From NCBI RefSeq assembly GCF_022539665.2, contig NC_081339.1, positions 9,483,367 to 9,547,366 of the forward strand: a DNA stretch of 64,000 bases, in the 5' to 3' direction. Shown piece by piece: positions 12,573-24,017 of the stretch. The DNA is from Daphnia carinata (lineage: Eukaryota; Arthropoda; Branchiopoda; Diplostraca; Daphniidae). The notes under the pieces are model-generated. The model did not search any database, had not been told where the DNA came from, and saw only the letters and a list, made by a program, of their open reading frames with translations. Each line of letters begins with the position of its first letter. Position 1 is the stretch's first letter. The position numbers and the translations under genes are program-made.

Positions 12573-12982
12573 TTTTTAAAAAACCGATGGTGTTAACTCA
12601 TTAGATAAATGGTTCACAAAACATTTTTTTCTTATCCTATTTTAATTTAAATTACAGGAGAACATGAACTATATTGTATTTAATAGAGTTCATTTAACAA
12701 ACTACTATTAGACATACTACAGAAATATTTATTACTTATATCGCACATTATGTGGTCATAACCAACTTTTCCAATTGAACTAATGTTTTACTATTTCATA
12801 CATCTTTCGTTATATACAGCTCTTACATATTCTGATTTTGCTCTAATAATATTTTATTAAATGAACTCCATTAGATTCAAAATAATTCATGTTCCCCAGC
12901 AATTAAAATAAAAATAGGATAAGAGATAAAACATTTGTGAACCATTTAAATAATGAGTAAACGCCATCGGTTTTTGAAAAAG
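12573..12982. mobile_element. Foldback MITE inside the BEL element
   Basis: Two ~120 bp arms (12573-12697 and 12857-12982) are inverted repeats of each other. The outer ends read AAAAACCGATGG and the inner ends TTCATTTAA. The ~160 bp loop is AT-rich and has no reading frame of note. Exact ends and target duplication are unclear; the arms differ by small indels, so it is not brand new. Confidence 0.75.
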
Positions 12983-13085
12983 AGAAATGCATATAAGCCG
13001 GCGCTCTTATGCAATACATTGCTTACCGGATTGGAGGCTCATCGTTCCCCTCGGAACAAGGTAAATGAAATAGAACTATTTCTAA

Positions 13086-13221
13086 GGAGAAATAGGACTG
13101 ATGCCGAGGAGAAATAGGACTGATGCCATGGAGAAATAGGACTGTCCTAAAAGTTTTTAAAAGTCAGTCCTATTTCTCCCAGTCCTATTTCTCCAGTCCT
13201 ATTTCGTTTCAGTCCTATTTC
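13086..13221. repeat. Hairpin repeat of GGAGAAATAGGAC units
   Basis: Three GGAGAAATAGGACTG units on one arm face matching units on the other, around a short AT-rich centre. The same core motif makes up the tips of the inverted-repeat element at 20564-25619. The stop codon that ends the BEL pol frame (13215) lies within this repeat, so the insertion may have set the present end of that frame. Confidence 0.75.
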
Positions 13222-16200
13222 ACCGCCAATCGTTTAAGCGAGTTTGACAGTGAAGGCGTATGACTAGTTTCAAGTGTCATTTCATTTTGCGCTAACAGCA
13301 GGCATAATCTAGTCACAGGACGAGTCAAGGTATTTTTTGCGCCGGAAATTTTTATTTTAGCTACACGTACTACATTATCGGACGTGCTAGGTAAAATTTC
13401 GACTACCTTTCCCAATGGCCACTGCCCCCGAGGGTTTAATGGATCGACAACAAGTACAATATCGTCCACTTCGATATTTTTGTGACTCTTGACCCATTTT
13501 CTCCTTTGGGTGATGTACGGTAGACATTCAGTGATCCATCTTTTCCAGTAGTGGTTGACGATAAGTTGACTTTGTGCAAACTGGTTCTTTGAGATGCTCG
13601 TGTTGTCAAGATCGACGAATGCTAGCGGGATGTACGGCATTGGTCTTGCGTGTAAAAAATGATTTGGAGTGAGAGGGTCTGGATCTTCGGGATTTACGCT
13701 GAGATGAGTCAGCGGTCGAGCATTAAGCAATGCCCCGATTTCAGCCACAACAGTATTTAAAACTTGATCACTGACGAGACTATTTCCGAGGATCACTTTC
13801 ATAGCTCTTTTGCACGATTGCACGAGCCTCTCCCACACTCCCCCGAAGTGAGGTCCACTTGGCGGAGAAAAACGCCACTCGATGTGTCGACAAGTGAATT
13901 GTGCTTCCAGGTAGTCTTTGCTGTTGTTCAATTCTTCGACTGCCTCATTCAACTCCTTTTCTCCAGCTACAAAATTTGTGCCGTTGTCGCTATATACAAC
14001 GACTGGCTTTCCCCTCATGCTGGAGAATCGGGAAAAGGCCATTAAGAATGCCTCGGCGCTGAGGCTTGCAGTCACTTCTAGATCGACTGCTCGGGTTGTG
14101 AGACACGTAAAAAGGCAAATCCACCTTTTCTCGTGTCGTCGCCCTTTCCCTCCTACTTTGACAGTCAGTGGACCAAAATAGTCGACTCCTGTATGGGCGA
14201 ATGGAGGCAAGAACGGCGTTATGCGATGGACTGGTAGCTGAGCCATGAGTGGTGCAACTGGTTGTGCATCTCTCCGCTTGCAGGGAATGCACTTGTTGAG
14301 TATAGACTTGACTGTCCTTCGTCCAGAGGTTATCCAATACATTTTTCGAGGTTCGCACAATAGGCGGTTGGCCTTCATGTGGTAATTTCGAACGTGAGCA
14401 TCCCAGACGATCAGGCTTGTGATGCGTTCCTCTGGAGGTAAAATCACTGGGTGTCTTGTGACGTAGTCAATAGGTGCTTGTCCAATTCGCCCGCCCACTC
14501 GCATCAGGTGTTGTTCATCGATGAATGGTCGAAACTGCTTGAGTTTTGACCGGTTTGGCAGCTCTTTCCCCTTTTTTAAGAACAACACATCTTCGGGGTA
14601 AGCCACTTCTTGTGCACGTTGAATGCACCTTGCCAGAGCCTTTTCAGTTTCGACTGGCGTCAGTTCTCCTGAAGTTAGCTTCACCCTTTTTACTTTGGCA
14701 CAACAGTTTGCAATAAACCGCAAACACCATGCAAGCACTCGTTCCAGGCGCACTTTGTTAGAATAATATTCCACGCACTGGTCGATCACATTGTCACTGG
14801 GCTCCGTTCTCACTTTGTAGACGTGAATGGCTTCGGGATCTTGATGGTCATCTTGATCAATCTGGTCCCACTTTGGCCATGATGGGGGTTCCAACAACAG
14901 GAAGGCTGGCCCTTGATGGAACTGCTGCAATTCCTTGAGGTTGCTGGGATCCAATCCTCTGCTGCAGACGTCTGCTGGGTTCATGACTCCTGGGACGTGA
15001 CGCCATTGCCGATAGTCGGTGTTCATTAGAATCTTTCCGATTCTGTTGCCCACAAACACTTCGTATTTGACGTTGGCAGAATGGATCCATCGAAGAACGG
15101 TTTGGGAGTCGACGTGAAACGTGATTTGGCTCAGATCCAGGTTCATCTCATGGCAAATCAGTATGGCCAAGTGTAACGCTTCGACGGCTCCTTGGAGTTC
15201 AAGCCGAGGGATCGAGAGCTGTTTCAACGGTGCGACGTGCGTTTTGGCTATGATAAAAGACACGTCGATCCTTTCACTGGCGTACGTTGTTCTCGCGTAC
15301 GCGACTGCTCCAAAACCTAGTTGACTGGCGTCGGCAAAGATGTGTACTTGCTGTGTTGTTGGGCGCTCTTCGTTTACTAAGCATCGCGGAACTGTGATGC
15401 TTGCTAGGTTCGACAAGCTTTGACACCACTCTTGGAATGGGCATTTCAGAGGTTCGGGCAACTCTTCATCCCAGTCTAGTTTAGCTCGCCATACTTCTTG
15501 AATTAGCACCTTCATGGCGAACACCATTGGAGCAACGAATCCTAGCGGATCGTATACTGTAGCTACCACACTTACGAGATTTCTTTTCGTAGGTGTGGTG
15601 TGTGACTGGACCTTTTCTCCCACCTAGAACGTGAACGCGTCGATTTCCCTGTCCCAAAGAATCCCTAGTGCTCGATCCATGGGCAATTTGTCCAGGTCTA
15701 AATCCAGTTTTGGATTGGCCAAGCCTAAAGGTTTGATCGCTGTCAGGACCTTTCTTGACGACGACGACCACTTGGTGAGATTAAAACCCCCCAGCTGCAA
15801 CAATTCTTTTAGCTGGCGGGCCCGTTTGATTGCCTCGTCTTCCGACTCGAACGAATCCAGATAGTTGTCGACGTAGAAGCTTGTTTTTACGCTGGCAGCT
15901 GCATGTGGAAATTTCGTCTTGTGGTCTTCAGCTGTTTTGTTTAAGGCAAACAAACAAGTTGATGGCGACGAGACGGCCCCAAAGACATGGACTGTCATCC
16001 TGTAGGTGAGCGGGGATGTCGTGCTGTTTGGTGACCGGTACAAAAATCGGAAGGCATCTTGGTCCTCTTCTGGAACTAAAACCTGGTGATACATCTTCTC
16101 GATGTCACTACTGATGGGAATTTGGTGTTTGCGAAAGCGCAAGATTATTCCAAGTAGGTTTAGGAGGTAGTTCGGGCCACGAAGAAGATTTTTGTTCAAG

Positions 16201-16775
16201 GAAGTACCTTCGCATTCTGCTGAACCGTCGAAGACCACTCTGGTTTTTGTCGTCAGACTGGTCGCACTTTGAACACCATGATGAGGCATGTAATTTGTAT
16301 TTAGTGTTCTCCCTTTAGCTTCTTCTGTTGATAACAGACGAGCATGGCCAAGGTTGATGTATTCTTGAATGACGTCGTCATATCGTGTGGCGTAGCTCGG
16401 GTCTCTTTTGAAGCGACGTTCAATTTGGAAAAGGCGGCTGAGCGCCATACTTCGGTTGTCCGGCAATTCTGGATTGTCGACCTTCCACATTAGACCAATT
16501 TGATGGTGATTCCTAATGTATCTGGTGGTCCTCTTCAGAATCTCCTCTCCCCGTCGATCTTCTGCTGACAGGAGTGTAGGAGGCTGTACAGAGTCTTTCG
16601 ACTCCAGCCTCCAAAACTGCTCGACAAGTTCGGAAAGGTTCCTTTCTTCTTTTCTCGATGTGATGTGGGCTACATAATGGCTTGGTTGCTCCTGTTCGCT
16701 TTGCGGGCCCACTTTGCCTCCCAGGCACCATCCAAATGGCGTGTTGAAAGCTACCGGTCCGGTTGACCCATCCAT
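13215..16775 (-). pseudogene. pol: BEL/Pao pol: reverse transcriptase, RNase H, integrase, with one in-frame stop
   Basis: The first part (16775-15624) is the reverse transcriptase palm, with TRVVFDGSAEC, a long conserved RGPNYLLNLL block and YVDN at the position of the usual YVDD. A TAG at 15624-15626 interrupts the frame. The second part (15623-13215) continues in the same frame with the connection, RNase H (FADASQLGFGAVAY), a zinc-binding HHCC region, the integrase core (VDYFGP, YSDNGTNF, GVWERLV supply the D, D, E) and a C-terminal RPVTRLC motif typical of BEL. The YVDN form would weaken or abolish polymerase activity unless it is normal in this lineage. The join to gag-protease needs a frameshift near 16760. 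Confidence 0.88.
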
Positions 16776-19584
16776 CGGTTTTCGTGATTCGCTATGGTCG
16801 GAGCGTCTACTACATCGAGACCAATTAGAACCGTTACTTGGTTGGATTGGACTTCTGGGAGCTTCAGGCCTTGTAGATGAGGGAATGCCTTTGCTTGGAC
16901 ACCCGAAAAGGTCGGGTTTTGAGTGACTTGTAGATTGTCTACTGCATACGCTCTTCTTGCCTGGAACGAAGTCGAGCTGTCTCGCGAACTGATGACGAAG
17001 TCCACTATGTGAGCGTTAACTGGGGTGACCCCCCCGTCATAGGAAGTCACGTTGATCTTCGTTGTTGGCCCGGCTAAACCTAGTTTGGTTCTAGCCACAT
17101 CACTTCGGATTAAGGTGGAATCGCTTCCGCTGTCTAGAAATCCGAAGGAATCGAAGACCTTTTCTCCCTGTTGTAGACGAACAGGAACAATTTTGAACAG
17201 CACTTGACGTGGTGTGTCCAGTCCAGTGCGTGATACTGCGCCAAGGAAGGCTTCATCGACTTTATCGTCGAAAGTCACTCGCCTTGGTGGTGTCGATTCT
17301 GGTGTGGTCTTGTAGTCACTGGAGGTGCTCGCATTGTTTCTTGTAGAAAACTCGGAACCATGAAGCAGTGTCGAGTGCCATGGATTCTTGCATCCTTTGA
17401 CCTTACATCGAATCGATTTGAATCTGCACGCTCGGCTGGTGTGCTTTCCTGTAAGGCATCGGAGACACCTGCCTGCTTTGAAGACTGTCTCCGCTCTTTG
17501 TGTTGGAGACATCTGCTTGAAGGTGTTACATTCTTCAATTCTGTGGATTGGCTCTCTGCAGACAAAACACGTTGGGCTGCCTTTGGTTTGGCTAAATGAG
17601 GTTGTATTTGGTGGGTTCACCCGCAGACCTCCCCCTTTTGTTTGCAACGACTTTGTCTCAGACGTTGAGGTGGTGACATGGTTAATGGTCGAAACGTAAG
17701 GAGTTGGATATCCTTTCCCATTCTTCTTTGGCGCGGCTGGTGGTGGTAGAAGCGCTGGAGGACCGGCCATAAGTTTTGTGAAATCTGAAACCTTTGACTG
17801 GAGGGTTAACCAGTCATCCAGATCGACAATTGAAGGTACAGCGGGATGCATCTTCATTACCTTTCCTCCCCATCTCTCCCTCAAGGACTTCGGCAGTTTG
17901 GTGACAACATGCATGAGGTTGCCCAGCGATTCTAATTCGCTCGCGAGTCCAGAGGTTGACAGAGCGGAGACAGCCCCGTGAAGCTTCTTGGAGAATGTTT
18001 TCAGACTGGCGCTGTCATTTGGCTGCACGGACGGGAGTCGAAGGAGATTGTTTAGGTGTGTTTGGGCCATGATAGTGGTGTAGCCATATTCTTGATCAAG
18101 TCGATGCCAGACCACTTCGTATTTGCTTGGGTCATGCACGCAATCGGCTACCGAGTTGAGAACATGCGTAGCGAGCAGCACTTGCAGATGCGCTAGTCGA
18201 ATTCCATTGTCGCTGCATCGGTTGTGATACAGCGTCATAAACTTCGACTTCAACATCTGGTAGTTCAGAGGGTTCCCGTCGAACTTGGTGATGGTGAGAG
18301 GTGGAAGTGCTGACATTTTCAAAGAATCAACAAGTTGGCAGATGAGACTAGAATCAGATTTTGGATCGCCCTTTTCTGTTGCTGGCAACTAAACGATGGA
18401 TCGTGAGACATGTCGATAGTTGCCCCTATGCTGTCCATTTGCTCGCCCGTTGTCCCAGCTCTTCTGCATTGCTCCAATAGGTTGGCTGCCTGTGGCGGTG
18501 AGGATGGGGTAATGCCTTGCGGCCATCCTAAAGCTTCGCGACGTTGAGACAACATGCCTTGTATCGACGTGTCTAGACGAACTTGGGATGAGACATTTTC
18601 ACCCTCGGGCCATTGTCTAGACATTTTTGCACACGTCTGTTGTACAAGGCATTTTAACCTTTCGAGTTCTTTGGACTGCGATTCACTGGTTTTCTGGATA
18701 GCTTCTAGTTTTTCTTCGACTTTCTTGGAGCTGGACTCGTTTTCTTCCACCATTTGGCCCATCGCAGACTTGAGTCGAATGTCCATCTTCTTTTCTACGG
18801 TTGCTAAAGATTTTTCGTTAACCTCGTGGATCGATTGTAGGATTTGCTCGGTCGCGTGTAACGACTCACTTTGCCGTTTGGCTTGTAGAGATGACTTCTT
18901 TATGTCATTAACAATGTCTGATAAAAGCTCCCCATGTCGGTTTAGGACTTCTTGATTGTGGCGAGCTTGAGTTTCGAGTTGTTGAGTTTTTACAGATACA
19001 GTCAAATTTTCCTTTTTACTTGCTTTTGTCACTGTTGAGTTGATAGTGACTGACGATGCAAGTGACGATACGATCGACCGCGATGCTAGATGTTGGTCGA
19101 TTTCTGACAGTACACTCTGGTGGTCTGTCGTGAACTGTACTTCCCATCGTTCACATTCGGCTCAGCGCTTACCAGGTAGATTGGTAACTGTCTCCACATA
19201 TTTTTCGTGAAGCTCCATGGTGCTATCGAACAGGCGTACGAGTTCGGTACGCCAGATGCTCAATTGGCCCTTGCTGAGACGAATGCCTTGACGATGTTGG
19301 CGGATACAGTCATGGATCCTGGTCGACAGCGTGGTGTGCTCCCTCTTCCGTAGACCTCGTGCTTGGGTGAGACTGGGAATTGATAAGTCGTTGCTCGCTT
19401 TCCCACCATGGTGATCGGGCCCCGCCTCGGCGATTTGTAAGGCCATTTTAGATTCTTCCTTGGTGGGTCTTGAGATGACTCCTATACTTCCTCCATCATG
19501 AACCGGCCCCGACTCCGCGGTTTTTGTGGCCGTTGTAGGTTCCTTTTTGGTAGGATCTGCGATGATTCCTTGGGTCTCACTCAT
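16751..19584 (-). pseudogene. gag: BEL/Pao gag and protease, with a stop and a frameshift
   Basis: The frame starts at ATG 19584 and runs to a TGA at 19162. The same frame continues as a coiled coil (19032-18319), then shifts near 18370 into the long frame 18388-16751. That part holds the capsid region, zinc-knuckle-like clusters CFVCREPIHRIEEC and CLRCLTGKHTSRAC, and an aspartic protease with FLDSGSDSTLI. This order is normal for BEL gag-pro. The product would form the particle and cut the polyprotein. Both lesions would have to be repaired for function. Confidence 0.85.
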
Positions 19585-19763
19585 CTTTCAATTGAAGTAA
19601 GGTGGCACAAATGCTTAACAGACACAGGATGTAGACGATATCAACGGATACAGTTCGAACGGTTGGTTGACCAGCGTGGTTACGGAACGTGAACAACACG
19701 AGGTCGCTAAAGTACAAGGTTGGACAGCTGGAAATGGAGATTTACACTATTCGATTTCCAGAG

Positions 19764-19781
19764 TCCCGGGTTTCGGCACCA
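19764..19781 (-). promoter_or_regulatory. Primer binding site of the BEL element, tRNA-Phe
   Basis: On the minus strand TGGTGCCGAAACCCGGGA follows the 5' LTR after two bases. It is fully complementary over 18 nt to the 3' end of a metazoan tRNA-Phe including CCA, as I recall that tRNA. A perfect match is unusual support for the primer identity. Confidence 0.85.
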
Positions 19782-19783
19782 TT

Positions 19784-20150
19784 TGTTGCGTATCTCAAAT
19801 TAGAGAGTAGCAATAGCTTTTATTTTGTCAGTCCCTTTACCTTTGCTTTCTTATCTTGTCCAATATTATAACTGACGAAGTTTGCTATACTTGTATTGAC
19901 TGAACAAGGAACACTTCGACGGACAAGAGGGTATTTCGACGTGATTGTCGACTTGAAAGGAGGTACAAAGGGAAGACAACGAGACAGAAAACAGACTCGT
20001 AGAGACTGTATATAAGACTTAAACTTACTGGACCGGGTCGACCCGCTAGGGCCACCAAGAAAACAAAAAAAAGGGAAGAGAAACAAAATAGAATGTGGCG
20101 AACAGGGAGCCCTCTACCGGGTTCTAACCCCACCGATCAAATCGGTGACA
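19784..20150 (-). repeat. 5' LTR of the BEL element
   Basis: This is the 367 bp partner of the LTR at 12152-12518. It would act as the promoter LTR because the genes run leftward from here. A TATATAAG-like sequence lies near its middle. Confidence 0.92.
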
Positions 20151-20155
20151 ATAGT

Positions 20156-20369
20156 AGTCATTGATCCATGGACGTTCGTTGTTAAAATGCACAAAATCCG
20201 CAACGGAAAAGTAAAATCGAAATTTGTTAAAAAACATTTCGTGATTCTTGGGACGGAACCGCTGGAAATGACTCTCAAGAGTGGAATATAGCGCCTTATC
20301 AATGCTAGACAACGCGGTTTCAACTTGTCGCCGATACCGCGAAAAGTAATTAAAATCAAACCATTGCAT
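20156..20369 (-). pseudogene. Antisense accessory reading frame of element A, cut by the BEL element
   Basis: The frame starts at ATG 20369 and runs opposite to gag-pol-env. It is the positional and sequence counterpart of the 77-residue frame at 57055-57288 in element C. Both share an MxxFxF start, a YRxQV motif, an STxxSxFxRF motif and a Tyr-rich last segment. The BEL insertion (duplication ATAGT) lies just before its last codons, so the frame now runs into the BEL LTR. Ignoring the insert, its length and end would match C. Function unknown. Confidence 0.6.
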
Positions 20370-20563
20370 CGCGAATCACAAATAACAAACAGAACGACGG
20401 CACAAGCAGTGTACTCTTCAAAGGAACAAAGAAAACTAACTCACGAAGAAGAATAAAAACACAACACAAGATGTAGATAACAATTCCACCAAAAAAGGGT
20501 ATAAAACAGAAAATGGAACATCTTGTTAAATACATAACAAACCTGTTATCGAATAAAGGATTG
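20370..20563 (+). other. Last recognisable piece of element A
   Basis: It aligns to element C 57289-57555. A conserved block near 20409-20443 (CAAAGGAAC, ACTAACTCA) lies upstream of the antisense frame, and an AACAGAAAATGGAAYAT block lies further on. Homology ends where the inverted-repeat element starts. Confidence 0.65.
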
Positions 20564-21420
20564 CCGGAGAAATAGGACCTGGGGAAAAAGGACCCAGAGA
20601 TTTAGGACCTACAAATAGGACCTAGAGAAATAGGACACTGAGATTTAGGACCCAATGTTCAAACATTTTTTGAAGGGTCCTATTTCTCCATCACATGGGT
20701 CCTATTTCTCCTTGGTATTGGGCCTATTTCTCCTTCATAAATAGCCTTACTGTCTAAATATCCGCTATTGGAGAAGAAGAACCGACGGATTATGTAGTTT
20801 TCCGCACTGCAAACAACTTCATCAATTACTCGTCGAATCATTCTATCATAACTTTTTTGTTTCAATTCATATTTGTAATTTTTTGGCACGATTTCATGCT
20901 CTATCTGTTGTTTTATACAGCTCACGTATAAAAGTTATATTTCTTTTTACGGAGTGTTTGGTTTTTAGCCTTTTACATTTTGTTACTGGCGTTTCCAGTC
21001 CTAGTATCACCCCTTCCCGACTGATGTCCTTATTCCATGGGCGTTCCCGGGGGCGGGGGTCGCTCTTGCTGAAATACCCCTTAATACATTGATTAATAAG
21101 AAAAAAATTATATACAGATAATTTAAGATACGTACATTTCGTAATAAGAAAAGTATTTGACACAAAACCATAGATAAAGACCAACATGGTAAGAACGAAA
21201 ATAATGATTTCCGCGGGGCTTTTAGTGGGTGCTGGGAACGAATATGTTAACATGAGGACTAGTTTATTATTATTAAAATTTGATACTAATGTTTATGGGA
21301 ACAATATTACAATCTATAACTAAATATCGTCTGAAGCAAGGACAAAACAAAGGACTACTATAATTCACTCTTGATTCAAATACCATTTATATCTTATTTT
21401 CTTCATTACATTTTCAATTC
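20564..21420 (+). repeat. Left inverted-repeat arm of the 5 kb element
   Basis: It begins CCGGAGAAATAGGACCT and matches the reverse complement of 24711-25619. Landmarks shared by both arms are the GAAGGGTCCTATTTCTCC block, a TACTGGYGTTT block, a TGTCCTTATTC block and the CGTCTGAAGCAAGGACAAA block near 21335. Inner parts have diverged more than the tip. Confidence 0.85.
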
Positions 21421-22207
21421 TTTTCACAGTTACAAAGATTCCAATAATTATATTAAAATCAAACCCTACTTCTGTAACAATGCCAGGCGGTGAAAGCTGT
21501 CTGTTATATAGGGTAGGAGCGCTTTTCACCAAAGCATTAAATGTAATAAGCAAAACTGAAATGTCCAACTTGTGTAGGGACAGCTATGAGAAAAATTGCA
21601 ATAGTTATGGCGTGGCTTCTGCTAAAGCGGAAGAGGAACAATAACCTCACATAGCTACTAATAATGACAAATCCATTTTAATTATTTTTGACCAGGAAAG
21701 ACCTTATTTTTGTGCGTCCGTGATTACCGAAGTCACTTAACCTTTTAAAATGAATCCAAGATTTTTTTTTTTAAATTTTCAATGATCATGGAGGGCATGC
21801 CAGTGTATTGCTATCCAAAACTATCATGACACGGCACGTAAATAATAGAACACGAGTCAGCTCATCTATGAGTAAATTTCGGCCATTCATGCGATAATTT
21901 TGCCCTTTTTTCGCTAGTTTATTTCAGTTTATGCTTTCTTTTCATTTTTCGTTTTCTTGATGTTGATTTATCCCTTTTCTGTTGGTCTTCCTTTCTCTAT
22001 TCCTGTTCTTCGATGCGTTCAAACTTCAAACCACTTTTTTTTCCTTTGTGATTTTGATTTTATCCTGTTTCTTAGTTGGTTTGGCAAGTAATTCCACATT
22101 GTCTTTTGCACCTATTGCTCTTAGTATTGTTTTACCTATTGTGATACAGTAAATTAATAAAATATTTGAAGATCTAAGAATTTTTTTTTGGTTAATTTAA
22201 AGTTTAC

Positions 22208-22290
22208 CTTAACACCTTCAGCTCTTTGCCGAGCACCTTCCCATGGCTGTTTCTCTTCAATGCTTCTTGCCTTATCAGCTTCACCTTTGC
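22208..22290 (-). pseudogene. Exon-like fragment of an unidentified gene
   Basis: On the minus strand an AG-bounded, GT-bounded segment of ~83 nt encodes KGEADKARSIEEKQPW and then EGARQRAEGVK. The upstream sequence looks like a 3' splice site (TTCTTGAAAG) and the downstream one like a donor (GTAAAC). It is probably a captured exon, but I do not recognise the gene. Confidence 0.35.
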
Positions 22291-22480
22291 CTTTCAAGAA
22301 TATAAATTTTTCTTTTACTTTTTTTATGTTAAATATTGCCGCGTTTGGATCTAAAGTTAGTTTCAGTTTAATAGTCAAAAATCAGTTAATGTTGATAACT
22401 TAGGAAGTACAACAACGCGCGGTGAAGAATCAAACGGCAAGCTTGTATTGCTTGGCACTGAAAATAAAATGTTTTTTAGA

Positions 22481-22751
22481 AATACAGTAAACAAAAGATC
22501 ATTATGGAAATTATTCACCATTCTGGGTAGAAGGCTCGTTCTCACTTGAGGTAATTGGATCAACATACTGATGTTCGGCAACATCAGTAGGTCGATAGGT
22601 CGATTCGGCACACTGTGGTCGACTGAGAACACCGGAAAAAAAGGCTAATAAATACAGTAAACAAAAGATCATTATGGAAATTATTCACCATTCTGGGTAG
22701 AAGGCTCGTTCTCACTTGAGGTAATTGGATCAACATACTGATGTTCGGCAA
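22481..22751 (+). repeat. Direct repeat of ~101 bp with period 170, plus a shared flank
   Basis: The block starting AATACAGTAAACAAAAG is present at 22481-22581 and again at 22651-22751 with almost no change. The intervening CACTGTGGTCGACTGAG segment (22609-22653) recurs once more at 23073-23116. This is a local duplication inside the inverted-repeat element. Confidence 0.85.
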
Positions 22752-23345
22752 TATTGATGTTGGCAATGGATCAACCGGCTGGCAATCAGAATAAGGTGCT
22801 CCTGATTCGGTTGCTGAACTTGTACAAATTGGTTCCTCAGTGGAATAAGCAACATCCCCGTACCGGCACGCTGTCCACATCTGAGATTGCTACGAAAAAA
22901 ATAAAAATAAAATTTCAGCAGGGAAAATATTTGGGTAATATTTGCAATATTGACCTCCATGCGCACCTTTCAAATCCATCTTATGGAAAGTTGACTGACT
23001 TGCTTTTGATTGGTTTATTTTGAAGAGATTGGTTCTTTGGTAGAACAACCTAGTTCATGTGCTTTAAAACTGACACTGTGGTCGACTGAGAACACCGGAA
23101 AAAAAGGCTAATAAATATATTAAAATTACAAACTATGAACCTCAATTCTTATTACCTTGGTCTACCAACACATTAGTGAGTTCGTTACAACAGTCAACCC
23201 CTTTCATGGACTGTTTGTCACGTTGTCCTGCTGAAATAGGAGGTACATCTGCAGTTAACAAGAATATGAATTCATAAATTTCCAGGGACAACTGTAATTA
23301 AAATTACCATTATTAGCTTTTAAAATGAGAGGCTGGCAAGCTTGA

Positions 23346-23692
23346 ATGTTGCAATCAGTGAATGGGTTGCGTTTAGTTTGGCGACCTGCATTAACAACCT
23401 GCACCTGCACCATTCCATGTTTTGGTCAGACTTGGGACCTCATGTTGGCTATGAAGCCATCGTCATTGGAAACGATGGCCGTTTTTGCCAAATCGACGGC
23501 CGCAGACACCCCGAAAGCTGTCGTCGAAGCTACTGGCGAGGGTATTCGATCAGAAACGTAAAATGTACCATTGACTTTGTCCGATGAAATCTAAATTTTG
23601 TACTAATTTTTATTTGTATAATTCTAGGCTGCTTCAGAACAATCTTCCATATGGCTTCCTATCGTGCTGACGCCATCAAAACTGCGCCGGGC
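23346..23692 (+). pseudogene. Possible two-exon gene fragment
   Basis: An open stretch ends at a donor-like GTAAAATG (23558). An acceptor-like TTCTAG follows, with a short open piece to about 23692 and an AATAAA near 23739. The residues, such as STAADTPKAVVEATGEG, match no family I know. It may be a further captured fragment or chance. Confidence 0.2.
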
Positions 23693-24017
23693 TTAGAATT
23701 TGAGTAATTTTTTTGTCATTTTTTGTATTTTGTAAAAATAAATGAAATGTAATTCTATTACAAAGAATTTATGGTTTTATTTTAATTGGAAGCTATTTCC
23801 ATTACAAATTTTCCTGCGTCCTTTGGCTGCCGTGATCCGGACATTCCCAGGATGTTCCAATACGTACGTTCACTGAACATAGGGATTTGCCATTGTGCAG
23901 ACGTCCAACTAATGACGTCCGTAGTACTCCCAACTAAGGGACCTTAAGGAAACAACCTGATAGATAAATGGTTTTGTTTCTTGGAGTTTCACCCACGAAA
24001 CGATTTTTTGTAACCAG

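Larger units (their letters stand above)
12152..20150 (-). mobile_element. BEL/Pao LTR retrotransposon, young insertion inside element A
   Basis: Two 367 bp LTRs that differ at about one base bound the element. It is flanked by the 5 bp duplication ATAGT (12147-12151 and 20151-20155). Joining the flanks restores the sequence seen in element C, which proves the insertion. Genes run on the minus strand: gag, protease, reverse transcriptase, RNase H, integrase. A foldback MITE and a GGAGAAATAGGAC hairpin sit in its 3' untranslated part. The genes carry at least two stops and two frameshifts despite the near-identical LTRs. Confidence 0.92.
942..20563 (+). mobile_element. Element A: old env-carrying Ty3/Gypsy retroelement, interrupted and lacking its 3' end
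   Basis: The order is LTR, primer site, gag, pol, env and accessory region, matching element C (45318-59525) almost base for base in much of gag-pol. All major reading frames carry stops or frameshifts. A pogo-like insert sits in pol (6249-6963), and a BEL/Pao element lies in the 3' region (12152-20150). About 1 kb that C has around the end of env and just after is missing near position 12000. Homology to C resumes at 20156 and stops at the inverted-repeat element starting at 20564. No 3' LTR is found, so any ankyrin frame it had cannot be judged. It is clearly older than C. Confidence 0.9.
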
